Part shown: positions 18,627-26,460 of the stretch, in pieces
Layout: every line of letters starts with the position of its first letter
Position numbering within the stretch: the stretch's first letter is position 1
Assembly: GCA_965232265.1 (NCBI GenBank)
Contig: CBDDPH010000002.1
Coordinates: forward strand, 3,224,001 to 3,288,000
Reading direction: 5' to 3'
Source: VXRD01 sp965232265
Lineage (GTDB): Bacteria > Latescibacterota > UBA2968
Length of the DNA stretch: 64,000 nt
Program-made: the position numbers and the translations under genes
Notes under the pieces: generated by a model
Seen by the model: the letters and a program-made list of their open reading frames with translations, nothing else
Databases searched by the model: none
What the model was told of the DNA's origin: nothing

Positions 18627-18723
18627 GGGCGAAAAATTTTTCGCCCCTACATCTTGTATCTTGAACATGGGCGGCCACGCCTGTCTGCCTGTGCCTGCCT
18701 TTGCGTCTTTGTGTGAGGCCATC
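18627..18723. repeat. Intergenic repeats: palindrome ending in CTAC plus a TTTGCGTCTTTGTGTGAGG unit
   Basis: This lies in the 320-bp gap between the operon and the sixA-like gene. Bases 18627-18646 are a perfect 20-base palindrome (GGGCGAAAAA and its complement) followed by CTAC, like the other palindromes in the window. Bases 18696-18723 match the repeat at 751-773 in reverse orientation. No gene is visible in the gap. Confidence 0.55.
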
Positions 18724-18849
18724 TTCTGTCTCACCTAAAAATTCGAGGGCCGATCCTCAAAAAAAAAACCGACCCCCACGCGGAAACTGACTGATGAATA
18801 AGTTATTCGCATTCTGTGACAATCGCGTTTCGGATCAGTTACGGACACG

Positions 18850-19338
18850 TCAAATCGACTTGGGCACCTCAAAAAACACCAGATCTCCCGACACCGCATC
18901 TGCCCAATCGTCAATCGGCAGATCAATACCTGCGACACCACAAGTCGGTACATCGGCAATAGCAGATCCCGTTAATTCATTGACCAATATCGTCATATCC
19001 GGGTTGTGCCCGATCACCATAACCTCCCGATATCGATTATCGACCTGGCGAATCAAATCCAACACATCCCCGCTATGCCCCGAATAAATGCGCTCGTGCC
19101 AGGCAATCCGTTTTTTGGAAAACTCGAGAGATTTCCGCAATCGCTTGACCGTAGAGCGCACGCGCTTGGCCGTGCTGCACAACACATAATCTGGTTCGAC
19201 CTTCCATACCTTCTTCAGATATTTGCCCATGCGCGGCGCATCCCTTTTTCCGCGCTTATTCAGAGGCCGATCAAAATCAGCCAACCCGATATATCCCCAA
19301 TCCGACTTGGCGTGCCGCACGAGATAGAGCCGTTTCAT
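18850..19338 (-). CDS. sixA: SixA-like histidine phosphatase
   Basis: The ATG at 19338 follows GGAGAG; the frame upstream has no ribosome site. The 162-residue protein has the size of SixA phosphohistidine phosphatases. RHAKSDW at 8-14 is the RHG-like catalytic motif, and VIGHNPDM later holds the second catalytic His. SixA removes phosphate from histidine phosphotransfer domains in the cytoplasm, but other small-molecule substrates are possible. It lies downstream of tRNA-Leu on the same strand, behind that gene's terminator, and so is probably transcribed separately. Confidence 0.82.
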   Translation of the reverse strand: MKRLYLVRHAKSDWGYIGLADFDRPLNKRGKRDAPRMGKYLKKVWKVEPDYVLCSTAKRVRSTVKRLRKSLEFSKKRIAWHERIYSGHSGDVLDLIRQVDNRYREVMVIGHNPDMTILVNELTGSAIADVPTCGVAGIDLPIDDWADAVSGDLVFFEVPKSI

Positions 19339-19377
19339 AAAGCACTCTCCGTTCACATTAATTCCATCGCTTAAAAA

Positions 19378-19412
19378 TATAAGGGCTTGCGATTCATGTA
19401 TCACAAGCCCTT
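19378..19412 (-). terminator. Terminator after the secG-tRNA-Leu unit
   Basis: On the minus strand AAGGGCTTGTGAT pairs with ATCGCAAGCCCTT (one mismatch pair) across a 6-base loop, followed by an AT-rich tract. It starts about ten bases after the tRNA 3' end. Confidence 0.75.
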
Positions 19413-19422
19413 GTATTTATTC

Positions 19423-19509
19423 TGGTGCCGAAGAGGGGATTCGAACCCCTACACCCTTTCGAGTACTGCCCCCTCAAGACAGCGTGTCTACCAATTCCAC
19501 CACTTCGGC
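19423..19509 (-). tRNA. tRNA-Leu (anticodon GAG)
   Basis: The 87-base gene encodes its own CCA. The acceptor stem GCCGAAG pairs with CTTCGGC. The D-arm has AATTGGTAGAC. The anticodon stem CTGTC/GGCAG encloses TTGAGGG, giving anticodon GAG. A long class II variable arm and the T-arm GGGGTTCGAATCCCC follow. It starts seven bases after the secG stop and is probably cut from the same transcript. In E. coli the tRNA-Leu(GAG) gene leuU also follows secG, so the pair looks conserved. Confidence 0.95.
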
Positions 19510-19516
19510 ACAAAAT

Positions 19517-19906
19517 CTACGGCGTGCTACTGCCGGTATCGGCCGGTGCTGTTTGGGTTGTTCCTTCGGTGGGTGTGGTTTCCGGAAAGGTCAGTGGTTG
19601 AGGAATTTGCTGTGAAGGCATCTGCCCTTGTTCCATCAATCGCTCAGCAACCGTTGACGGCACAGAATCCGTCGAACGCCCCGCATACCAAAGCCCGATA
19701 CACGTCAGCGCAAAAATAATCCCCACATAAGTCGTCACTTTTGCCAACATAGGCACGGCACCACCACCGCCAAACATCGATGTCCCCCCCCCCATACCGC
19801 CAAAAGCACCGCCAGACAGCCCACCACTTCTGCCGGGCTGCATCAAAATAACCAAAATGAGCACCGCACAAACGATCACATGAACAATCAAAAGAAAAAT
19901 TTCCAT
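19517..19906 (-). CDS. secG: SecG, protein translocase subunit
   Basis: The 129-residue protein has two hydrophobic segments, at about 3-21 and 52-73. Between them lies a Gly/Ser-rich loop (RSGGLSGGAFGG) that is typical of SecG. MQPGRSGG after helix 1 is close to the family signature LLQ.G...G. A Pro/Thr-rich tail of about 40 residues follows. SecG is part of the SecYEG channel in the inner membrane and speeds protein export. It sits 8 bp downstream of tpiA, whose end contains its GAGG ribosome site. Confidence 0.93.
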   Translation of the reverse strand: MEIFLLIVHVIVCAVLILVILMQPGRSGGLSGGAFGGMGGGTSMFGGGGAVPMLAKVTTYVGIIFALTCIGLWYAGRSTDSVPSTVAERLMEQGQMPSQQIPQPLTFPETTPTEGTTQTAPADTGSSTP

Positions 19907-19914
19907 ATTATCCT

Positions 19915-20670
19915 CTATATAGCCGCTTTCACAATCGCGGCAAAGTCGTCCGCATCCAAGGAAGCCCCACCGATCAGACCCCCGTCAATATTGTCCTGAC
20001 CAAATAACGCCGCCGCATTATCGGGCTTCACTGACCCGCCGTACTGAATGCGAACCCCCTGTGCGACATCGCCGTCATAAAGTTGAGCCAACACCTGCCG
20101 GAGAAACGCATGGACAGCCTCTGCCTGTTCTGGCGTCGCCGTCAGCCCCGTGCCAATGGCCCAAACAGGCTCATAAGCCAGGGTAATCCCCCGCATATCG
20201 CCGTCGGAAATGCCACTCAGAGCACCCCGCGTTTGCGTCTCAACCACCTGCTCAGTCACATCCGCCTGACGCTCATCAAAAGACTCGCCAATACACACAA
20301 TAGGCTTCAATCCAGCACTCAGAGCAGCCTTTAATCGACGGTTTACAGTCTCGTCTGTTTCACCAAAAAACTGTCGTCTTTCAGAGTGACCTAATATAAC
20401 GTATTCACAACCGCAAGTCAACAGCATGGGGGCTGAAACCTCACCCGTAAAAGCGCCCTCGGCCTCCCAGTACATATTCTGAGCACCCAGCCCCACACCA
20501 GTACAACACACCACACTTGAAACCCGTTCCAACGCCGTAAAAGGCGGACATATTGCCACATCCACTCCCGTCACATCCGATACCGCATCCACCACACATC
20601 GCGCGAGTATTTCTGCCTCATCAGGTGTTTTATTCAACTTCCAATTTCCCGCCACAAACGGCGTTCGCAT
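19915..20670 (-). CDS. tpiA: Triosephosphate isomerase
   Basis: The 251-residue length is normal for the enzyme. AGNWKLNKT holds the active-site Asn and Lys, LGHSERR the catalytic His (at about 95), and AYEPVWAIGTG the catalytic Glu (at about 167). GGSVKPDNA near the end is the phosphate-binding loop. It interconverts dihydroxyacetone phosphate and glyceraldehyde 3-phosphate in the cytoplasm. An AAGGGAG ribosome site precedes the ATG. The gene lies between pgk and secG, a common bacterial order; the gap to pgk (67 bp) contains a TCAGTNG string. Confidence 0.97.
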   Translation of the reverse strand: MRTPFVAGNWKLNKTPDEAEILARCVVDAVSDVTGVDVAICPPFTALERVSSVVCCTGVGLGAQNMYWEAEGAFTGEVSAPMLLTCGCEYVILGHSERRQFFGETDETVNRRLKAALSAGLKPIVCIGESFDERQADVTEQVVETQTRGALSGISDGDMRGITLAYEPVWAIGTGLTATPEQAEAVHAFLRQVLAQLYDGDVAQGVRIQYGGSVKPDNAAALFGQDNIDGGLIGGASLDADDFAAIVKAAI

Positions 20671-20681
20671 CGCTACTCCCT

Positions 20682-20708
20682 TTCAGTTGTCAGTCGTCTG
20701 TTATCAAC
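20682..20708. repeat. TCAGTNG heptamer string between pgk and tpiA
   Basis: On the plus strand TTCAGTTGTCAGTCGTCTG is followed by TTATCAAC, a degenerate 7-bp periodic string of the family also seen at 2561, 6151 and 62901. It overlaps no gene. Confidence 0.5.
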
Positions 20709-20737
20709 CCCCAACGCCATTCCCAAACTCCCAATTC

Positions 20738-21955
20738 TTAATTTTCAATTTTTAATTCCTCTTCCCTATCCGAAAGTGCCGCCACACCGGGCAGTGTTTG
20801 GCCTTCTAAAAACGCCAGCGACGCTCCGCCCCCGGTCGAGACATGACTCAATTTTTCCGCCACGCCAAAATCTGCTATCGCAGCAGCCGTATCCCCCCCC
20901 CCAACAATCGTCGTGGCCCCGCGCTCAGTCGCCGTAACCAGCGCATTGGCAACCGCCCGCGATCCTTTTGAGAACGAGTCAATCTCGCACACCCCCAACG
21001 GGCCATTCCACACCACGGTTTTGGCGTTTAACACCACATCGGAAAATCGCTTCCGCGTCTCTGTTCCGATATCAAACCCCTCCAAATCTGCTGGAATTTG
21101 ATCTCGCGGCACAATCTGAACAGGTATCCCCTCCGTCATCTCTGCCGCCACAACCGTATCGGTCGGCAATATCAGATCTACGCCTTCTGCCTCTGCGCGC
21201 TTGAGCAAATGGGCAGCGACCCCAACGCGGTCTTCCTCCAACAACGACTTCCCAATTTCCAGACCCATCGCCTTAAAAAACGTAAACGCCATCCCGCCGC
21301 CAATGAGCAAGGTATCCACTTTTGAAAACAAATTTTCAATCACATCAATTTTACCGGAAATTTTTGCCCCGCCCATAATCGCCACATAAGGACGCGCTGG
21401 ATCGGCCAATGCCGTGCCCAGATAATCCAATTCTTTCTGCATCAACAAACCCGCAGCACAATCGACAAAATAATGGGTGACGCCCTCAGTAGAGGCATGG
21501 GCGCGATGGGCACTGCCAAACGCATCGTTGACATACACATCGCCCAATTCCGATAATTGCGTGGCAAAACCCGGCGCATTTTTTTCTTCATCAGCATAAA
21601 ATCGCAAATTTTCGAGCAGTACAACCGCGCCCTCGGGCACGCGCTTCACCAGTAAATTTGTTTCTTCCCCCACGCAGTCTGGCGAAAAAAATACTTCGCG
21701 CCCCAGCAACACTTGAAGGTCTTCGGCCACGGGTTTAAGCGATAACTCGGGCACCACCTCGCCCTCAGGACGCCCCAGATGAGACATCAACACGGGCTGC
21801 CCCCCCGCATCCAAAATGTGCCGAATCGTCGGCAGTGAAGCCCGCAAGCGCGTGTCATCCGCGACCTGCCCATCTTCAATGGGCACATTAAAATCAACGC
21901 GCACCAGAACGCGCTTATCCCGCAAATCCAAATCTGTAATCGACACCTTCGCCAC
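20738..21955 (-). CDS. pgk: Phosphoglycerate kinase
   Basis: The frame opens with TTG at 21970, but a GTG at 21955 has GAGAGG about 8 bases upstream and gives the usual N-terminus (AKVSITDLDL), so I start there: 405 residues. VRVDFNVP (N-terminal substrate loop), SHLGRP, YVNDAFGSAHR and the C-terminal GGGDTAAA nucleotide motif are all present. It transfers phosphate from 1,3-bisphosphoglycerate to ADP. In most genomes it directly follows gap; here a restriction-modification module separates them. Confidence 0.96.
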   Translation of the reverse strand: MAKVSITDLDLRDKRVLVRVDFNVPIEDGQVADDTRLRASLPTIRHILDAGGQPVLMSHLGRPEGEVVPELSLKPVAEDLQVLLGREVFFSPDCVGEETNLLVKRVPEGAVVLLENLRFYADEEKNAPGFATQLSELGDVYVNDAFGSAHRAHASTEGVTHYFVDCAAGLLMQKELDYLGTALADPARPYVAIMGGAKISGKIDVIENLFSKVDTLLIGGGMAFTFFKAMGLEIGKSLLEEDRVGVAAHLLKRAEAEGVDLILPTDTVVAAEMTEGIPVQIVPRDQIPADLEGFDIGTETRKRFSDVVLNAKTVVWNGPLGVCEIDSFSKGSRAVANALVTATERGATTIVGGGDTAAAIADFGVAEKLSHVSTGGGASLAFLEGQTLPGVAALSDREEELKIEN

Positions 21956-22016
21956 GCTATCGCCTCTCAAAAGTCAAAATATGCGCTACTCATAGGGCTA
22001 TAAAATATCCGTTTAG

Positions 22017-22595
22017 TCAATCCGGACGTGGAATATGACCATCCACTTCATATTCGTCGTACACATCAAAAACCGCCCGGCAAAATGCAATCATCCTTTC
22101 GTCTTGGTTTTTCAATGCTGTGTGGTACATTTCGATGAAATATTTTTTTCCCGCTTCAGTTTGTGAATAATTGCGTTTGAGCAAGTTGTGTTTATAACAA
22201 AGGGTCTGGCCGTTTTCAATCGCATTTGTGCCCCCTTTATCTTTGGGTTTTTTATGGTCAACAGCCAAGCTAATACCATCTTGAGGGCCGAGGCCACAGA
22301 CAACACAGCGGTAGTTATCGCGTTCCAAAATGGCTTTTTTGATGTGTGCGGGGAACTCATACAACTCAAGATCATGACTGTAGTTTGGATCGTATTTGTA
22401 AATACCCTGTGCAACTTTGATTAGCTTTCCCTCTTGATGAAGTCGCCTGATGGCCCTCCACGGGTCTCTGGGCATGCTACCCTGTTCTGCGCTATATTGC
22501 TCTGATACCCAATCAACCACAGGACCATGCGGCAAGTCTTGATGGGGATGGGCCATGAAATACTCCATCACAAGTTCGGGAATCGTTTTTGCCAT
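22017..22595 (-). CDS. HNH endonuclease, probable restriction enzyme
   Basis: The 192-residue protein has an N-terminal helical part of about 85 residues that may be a winged helix. It is followed by a complete HNH core: CVVCG at about 109, LAVDHKKPKDKGGTN at about 121-135, and ENGQTLCYKHN. The two CxxC-type pairs would bind zinc, and the DH pair supplies the catalytic His. It starts 57 bp after a DNA methyltransferase with an AGGA ribosome site. I therefore read it as the restriction half of a type II system. The recognition sequence cannot be deduced. Confidence 0.82.
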   Translation of the reverse strand: MAKTIPELVMEYFMAHPHQDLPHGPVVDWVSEQYSAEQGSMPRDPWRAIRRLHQEGKLIKVAQGIYKYDPNYSHDLELYEFPAHIKKAILERDNYRCVVCGLGPQDGISLAVDHKKPKDKGGTNAIENGQTLCYKHNLLKRNYSQTEAGKKYFIEMYHTALKNQDERMIAFCRAVFDVYDEYEVDGHIPRPD

Positions 22596-22652
22596 TTGTT
22601 CCTGTCTTCTTTCAAAAGAAACATCGCTGATCTACCTCTACCTATTTCACTT

Positions 22653-23735
22653 TTACAACAAACTTCTCTGGTCAATTTCTGCTTCGCTCTTCAAACGGTT
22701 AATGGCAATATCGCAATAGCCTTTGTCAATCTCAACGCCAATTCCTTTGCGGTTATTTTGATAGGCTGCAATAAGTGTTGAACCGCTACCTAAAAATGGG
22801 TCAAGGACAGTATCACCCACAAAACTGAACAACTTGATACACCTTCGCGGAAGCTCAACGGGAAATGGTGCGGGATGACCACCCGCCCCTTTTTTGTTTT
22901 GCCCAGGAAAAGTCCAAACACCATTCGTCCATTCCATGAACTCATCTCGGGTAATGTCATTTTCTTTGCTACCGCTCGTTTTTTTCCAATTTTCTTTGTA
23001 CAGCACCAAAATCACTTCAACGGGCGCAATAACATAAGGTGCTGAAGCCGACATCCACGATCCCCATGCCGTGCGCCGCGAGATATTTCCCTCATTCCAG
23101 ATAATCGTCGCGTGATATTGCCAGCCGACTTTTTGGGCTATCCTCGTAATATCAGCGCACACGGCTTGCTGTCCACCCTTGTTCTTGTCCAGCGGAATAT
23201 TTAAACAAAAACGGCCATCATCTTTTGCCAACTCGTAACAATTGATCAACCACTGCTCCGTAAATTTCAAATAGTCGTAATAGGAAAGATCATCCGCATT
23301 TGAATTGTAGTGAATATCCACATTATAAGGCGGCGATGTGACGATGAGATCTACAGAAGACTTCGGGATAAAACTGTTGTGCCAGTGGTACCTTCCTGCT
23401 AAGACCGAAAAAATATCCTCATTGTAAATCAGCAAATTTTCTGCCTCGAAATACGGTACAATGTCTTTTTCCAATTTCGCCTCTATAGGTTCATTTGCAA
23501 CGGCATTTCTCAAATCATCCCACACAGCGCATTCCCCGTAGTGTTCCTCGAGTTGGTCCCAAATATGTTTTATAGAGCAGGCGTCATCGAACTCAATAAC
23601 ATTTCGCTCTATGATTGCATCTACGAGTTCCATATCATCGCCATATCCCAATTTAAAGATCGCATCTTTGAGTAAGTTTCTCTTTCCCTCAATACAGGGA
23701 TCATCTATTGAAATCGCTTTGGTAGATTTGCCCAT
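22653..23735 (-). CDS. DNA methyltransferase (N4-cytosine or N6-adenine), beta-type motif order
   Basis: The 360-residue protein has motif IV (IVTSPPYNVD, about residue 133) before motif I (DPFLGSGSTLIAAY, about 315), the beta-class arrangement. TSPPY is frequent in N4-cytosine enzymes but also occurs in N6-adenine ones. An N-terminal extension of about 110 residues precedes the core. It starts with AGGAG before the ATG. It modifies host DNA so that the neighbouring HNH enzyme does not cut it. The pair is inserted between gap and pgk, with a broken copy of the gap 3' end just upstream. Confidence 0.88.
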   Translation of the reverse strand: MGKSTKAISIDDPCIEGKRNLLKDAIFKLGYGDDMELVDAIIERNVIEFDDACSIKHIWDQLEEHYGECAVWDDLRNAVANEPIEAKLEKDIVPYFEAENLLIYNEDIFSVLAGRYHWHNSFIPKSSVDLIVTSPPYNVDIHYNSNADDLSYYDYLKFTEQWLINCYELAKDDGRFCLNIPLDKNKGGQQAVCADITRIAQKVGWQYHATIIWNEGNISRRTAWGSWMSASAPYVIAPVEVILVLYKENWKKTSGSKENDITRDEFMEWTNGVWTFPGQNKKGAGGHPAPFPVELPRRCIKLFSFVGDTVLDPFLGSGSTLIAAYQNNRKGIGVEIDKGYCDIAINRLKSEAEIDQRSLL

Positions 23736-23801
23736 TTTATTCTCCTGAGATGTTATTGATTAACGCTACATCGCACGGTGTTCTTAACAACCCTGAAATT
23801 C

Positions 23802-23976
23802 TTACATCTCCGCCAACTTTACGATCAAATCCACGCACCGATTGGAATATCCCCACTCATTGTCGTACCAACCGCACACCTTCACCATATTGCCCGACAT
23901 CACTGTGGTAATCATCGATGGGATCATCGGTATATTCCAGAATCCCTTTCAAACGCCCACGCGCTGTCGTCCATTG
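23802..23976 (-). pseudogene. Duplicated, damaged 3' end of gap
   Basis: Bases 23802-23915 match the last 114 bases of the intact gap gene (24117 onward) with about five differences, including TAA instead of TAG as stop. A 47-base internal piece of gap is missing. The match resumes for about 40 bases and ends near 23965. The deletion is not a multiple of three, so the frame is broken. It cannot encode an enzyme. It marks the upstream border of the restriction-modification module. Confidence 0.9.
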
Positions 23977-24070
23977 CTTCAGCCTCAAAATACGGCTCAT
24001 CAGCGCACTTTTTAGTGACGGGCCGCATTAACGGATCAGGTTGAGCAGTCGGTTTCTGTATTACAGACAT
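23924..24070 (-). CDS. Short chimeric reading frame, 48 residues, unknown
   Basis: An ATG at 24070 is preceded by GAGAGGAC. The first 33 residues (MSVIQKPTAQ...) do not come from gap. The rest reads gap DNA in a wrong frame until TGA at 23924. It may be the 5' end of a real small gene cut by the rearrangement. I do not recognise the protein. Confidence 0.4.
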   Translation of the reverse strand: MSVIQKPTAQPDPLMRPVTKKCADEPYFEAEAMDDSAWAFERDSGIYR

Positions 24071-24116
24071 TGCAAGTCCTCTCTAATCCGTCCAAATTTT
24101 GGGCAAACGACTATTT

Positions 24117-25148
24117 CTACATCTCCGCCAGCTTTGCGATCAAATCCACGCATCGATTGGAATAGCCCCACTCATTGTCGTACCAACCGCACACCTTCAC
24201 CATATTGCCCGACATCACTGTGGTAATCATCGAATCGAAAATACAAGAATGGGCATTCCCTATAATGTCAGCCGAAACAATGGGATCATCGGTGTATTCC
24301 AAAATCCCTTTCAAACGCCCCTGCGCCGCACACGCAAAGGCATCGTTCACCTCATCTGCTGTCACCTCTTTTTTCAGCACCGCGACAAAATCGGTAAACG
24401 AACCATCTGGCGTGGGCACGCGCACGGCCATGCCATCGAGTTTGCCATTGAGCTCGGGAATCACCAGACCCACGGCACTCGCCGCGCCCGTAGTCGTCGG
24501 AATCATCGACAGCGCAGCAGACCGCGCACGGCGCATATCCGAATGGGGCGCATCGATCAGCCGCTGGTCGCCCGTATAAGCGTGAATCGTGGTCATAAGC
24601 CCGTGTACAACGCCAAACGCGTCGTGCAACACACTCACCATAGGCGCCAGGCAATTGGTCGTACACGACGCATTGGAAATAACCACATCGTCATTTTGCA
24701 AAACATCGTCATTAATCCCCATCACCACAGTGGGCAAATCCCCTGTGGCGGGCGCAGAAATAATCACTTTTTTCGCACCTTTTTCTCCCAAATGGGCACT
24801 CGCGGACGCTTTATCGGCAAAAAAGCCCGTCGATTCAACCACCACATCCACACCCAATGACCGCCAGGGCAACTGTGCGGGATCGCGTTCGGACAAAACA
24901 GCCACCCTTTTGCCATCTACCACAAGCGCGTCAACCGATGACTTTTCAACTCGCACGCCGTTTTCCAGATGATCAACGCATCCGGGATACCGCCCGTGTG
25001 TCGAATCGTATTTGAGCAAATGCGCCAGACTTGCCGCATCGGTCAAATCGTTTACAGCCACCACATTGAAACCGCGTGCCATCGCCGCGCGAAATACCAG
25101 CCGCCCAATCCGCCCAAATCCATTGATCCCTACGCTCAGTCCTGCCAT
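24117..25148 (-). CDS. gap: Glyceraldehyde-3-phosphate dehydrogenase
   Basis: The 343-residue protein has the NAD motif GINGFGRIGR at the N-terminus and the active-site Cys in SNASCTTNCLAP. The S-loop region and WYDNEWGYSNR near the C-terminus are also present. An ideal AGGAGG precedes the ATG. It makes 1,3-bisphosphoglycerate in glycolysis, or the reverse in gluconeogenesis. The 3' end exists a second time, damaged, at 23802-23976. Between the gene and pfk lie two GC-rich palindromes. Confidence 0.97.
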   Translation of the reverse strand: MAGLSVGINGFGRIGRLVFRAAMARGFNVVAVNDLTDAASLAHLLKYDSTHGRYPGCVDHLENGVRVEKSSVDALVVDGKRVAVLSERDPAQLPWRSLGVDVVVESTGFFADKASASAHLGEKGAKKVIISAPATGDLPTVVMGINDDVLQNDDVVISNASCTTNCLAPMVSVLHDAFGVVHGLMTTIHAYTGDQRLIDAPHSDMRRARSAALSMIPTTTGAASAVGLVIPELNGKLDGMAVRVPTPDGSFTDFVAVLKKEVTADEVNDAFACAAQGRLKGILEYTDDPIVSADIIGNAHSCIFDSMITTVMSGNMVKVCGWYDNEWGYSNRCVDLIAKLAEM

Positions 25149-25164
25149 AATTTCCTCCTAATCG

Positions 25165-25235
25165 GGCGGGTTGGAAACCCGCCCCTACACCTGTTGTTTC
25201 ACAATAATCGGACGGGTTGGAAACCCGCTCCTACA
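25165..25235. repeat. Two tandem GGGCGGGTT palindromes ending in CTAC
   Basis: Bases 25165-25189 and 25211-25235 are near-identical inverted repeats (GGRCGGGTTGGAAACCCG), each followed by CTAC. They stand 46 bp apart in the same orientation between pfk and gap. They could fold in the gap-pfk transcript. The same element occurs at 6170-6193. Confidence 0.7.
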
Positions 25236-25273
25236 TAAATTTTTTTGCAACCCTATGTGAGGTCCTACGCCGA

Positions 25274-26314
25274 TTATCCGAAGAATACTTTGGCTATATC
25301 GTAAAGGCCCATATCCACGGTACGCAACTTCGACACGGCCTCTTGCAAATCAATCGCAACAATATTTTGCCCGCGCAGCGCCACCATCTTGCCAAAATTG
25401 CCTTCCTGTATCAGATCAATTGCCGCAATCCCAAATCGCGTCCCCAGCACCCGATCATAAGCAGAGGGGCTACCCCCGCGTTGAATATGACCCAGAACCG
25501 TTGCGCGACTTTCGTATCCGGTGCGCCGCTCAATTTCATCACTCAGCAAATTGCCAATGCCCCCCAGGCGCACATGTCCGAATGCATCTTTTTCTTGCGA
25601 TTGCAACACCATACTGTCATCGTCGAGCTTGGCACCTTCAGCAGCCACCACAATACTAAATGTCTTTCCTCGGGCATGGCGTTTTCTAATGGTATCGCAC
25701 ACCTCATCCAGATCAAACGGGACTTCCGGGATCAGAATCACATCTGCCCCCCCCGCAATACCAGCCTCCACAGCAATCCAACCGGCGTGGCGTCCCATAA
25801 CCTCGACAACCATCACGCGGTTGTGAGATTCGGCCGTTGTGTGCAAGCGGTCAATCGCCTCCATCACGATATTAATCGCCGTATCAAAACCAAAGGTCTG
25901 GTCTGTCCCATCCAGGTCATTATCAATCGTCTTGGGCACGCCGACCACTTTGATACCCTGATCTGTAAGACGATGGGCCACACCGAGCGTATCATCGCCC
26001 CCAATGGCAATCAGCGCGTCTAAGCCCATGTTCTCCATCCCCGCTCGCACGAGCGCACCACCATCTGCACCATCTTGATACGGATTTGTCCGCGACGATC
26101 CCAAAATTGTACCCCCACGCGGCAAAATCCCCGAAACAGCATCCAAATCCAGAGGCACTGACAGCCCTTCGAGCATCCCGCGCCATCCCTCCTGCACCCC
26201 CGTCATCTCGTAATCGTAAGCCATAATGCCCTTGCGTACAATTGCGCGGATTACCGCATTGAGACCTGGGCAATCGCCGCCACCTGTAAGTATGCCAACG
26301 CGTTTTACAGACAT
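25274..26314 (-). CDS. pfkA: 6-phosphofructokinase, probably pyrophosphate-type
   Basis: The 346-residue enzyme has GGGDCPGLNAVIR at the N-terminus, GGDDT at 105-109, PKTIDND at 127-133, and MGRHAGWIA. In ATP-dependent enzymes of the E. coli kind the second motif is GGDGS and Gly replaces the Lys before TIDND. Asp107 and Lys128 here are the known marks of pyrophosphate users in the mixed-substrate group. It converts fructose 6-phosphate to the 1,6-bisphosphate, reversibly if PPi is used. A GGGGAG ribosome site precedes the ATG. It is upstream of gap on the same strand. Confidence 0.92.
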   Translation of the reverse strand: MSVKRVGILTGGGDCPGLNAVIRAIVRKGIMAYDYEMTGVQEGWRGMLEGLSVPLDLDAVSGILPRGGTILGSSRTNPYQDGADGGALVRAGMENMGLDALIAIGGDDTLGVAHRLTDQGIKVVGVPKTIDNDLDGTDQTFGFDTAINIVMEAIDRLHTTAESHNRVMVVEVMGRHAGWIAVEAGIAGGADVILIPEVPFDLDEVCDTIRKRHARGKTFSIVVAAEGAKLDDDSMVLQSQEKDAFGHVRLGGIGNLLSDEIERRTGYESRATVLGHIQRGGSPSAYDRVLGTRFGIAAIDLIQEGNFGKMVALRGQNIVAIDLQEAVSKLRTVDMGLYDIAKVFFG

Positions 26315-26460
26315 AATATCTCCCCTACAAAGTCACTATCATGTGCATAATCGCCTGAGTCCGTTAAGATTTTCAAAGACTTGAAGTTTAAGATATTGCA
26401 ACACACCTGTCAAGCCCGTTGATTTATCACAGGTACGCCCACTAAAATATAAAATCAGCG

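Noticed and set aside
18740..18780. Terminator for the sixA-like gene
   Set aside because: A run of T on the minus strand follows only a three-pair stem, too weak to support the call.
24099..24860. 253-codon plus-strand frame over gap
   Set aside because: The minus strand encodes a clear glyceraldehyde-3-phosphate dehydrogenase there.
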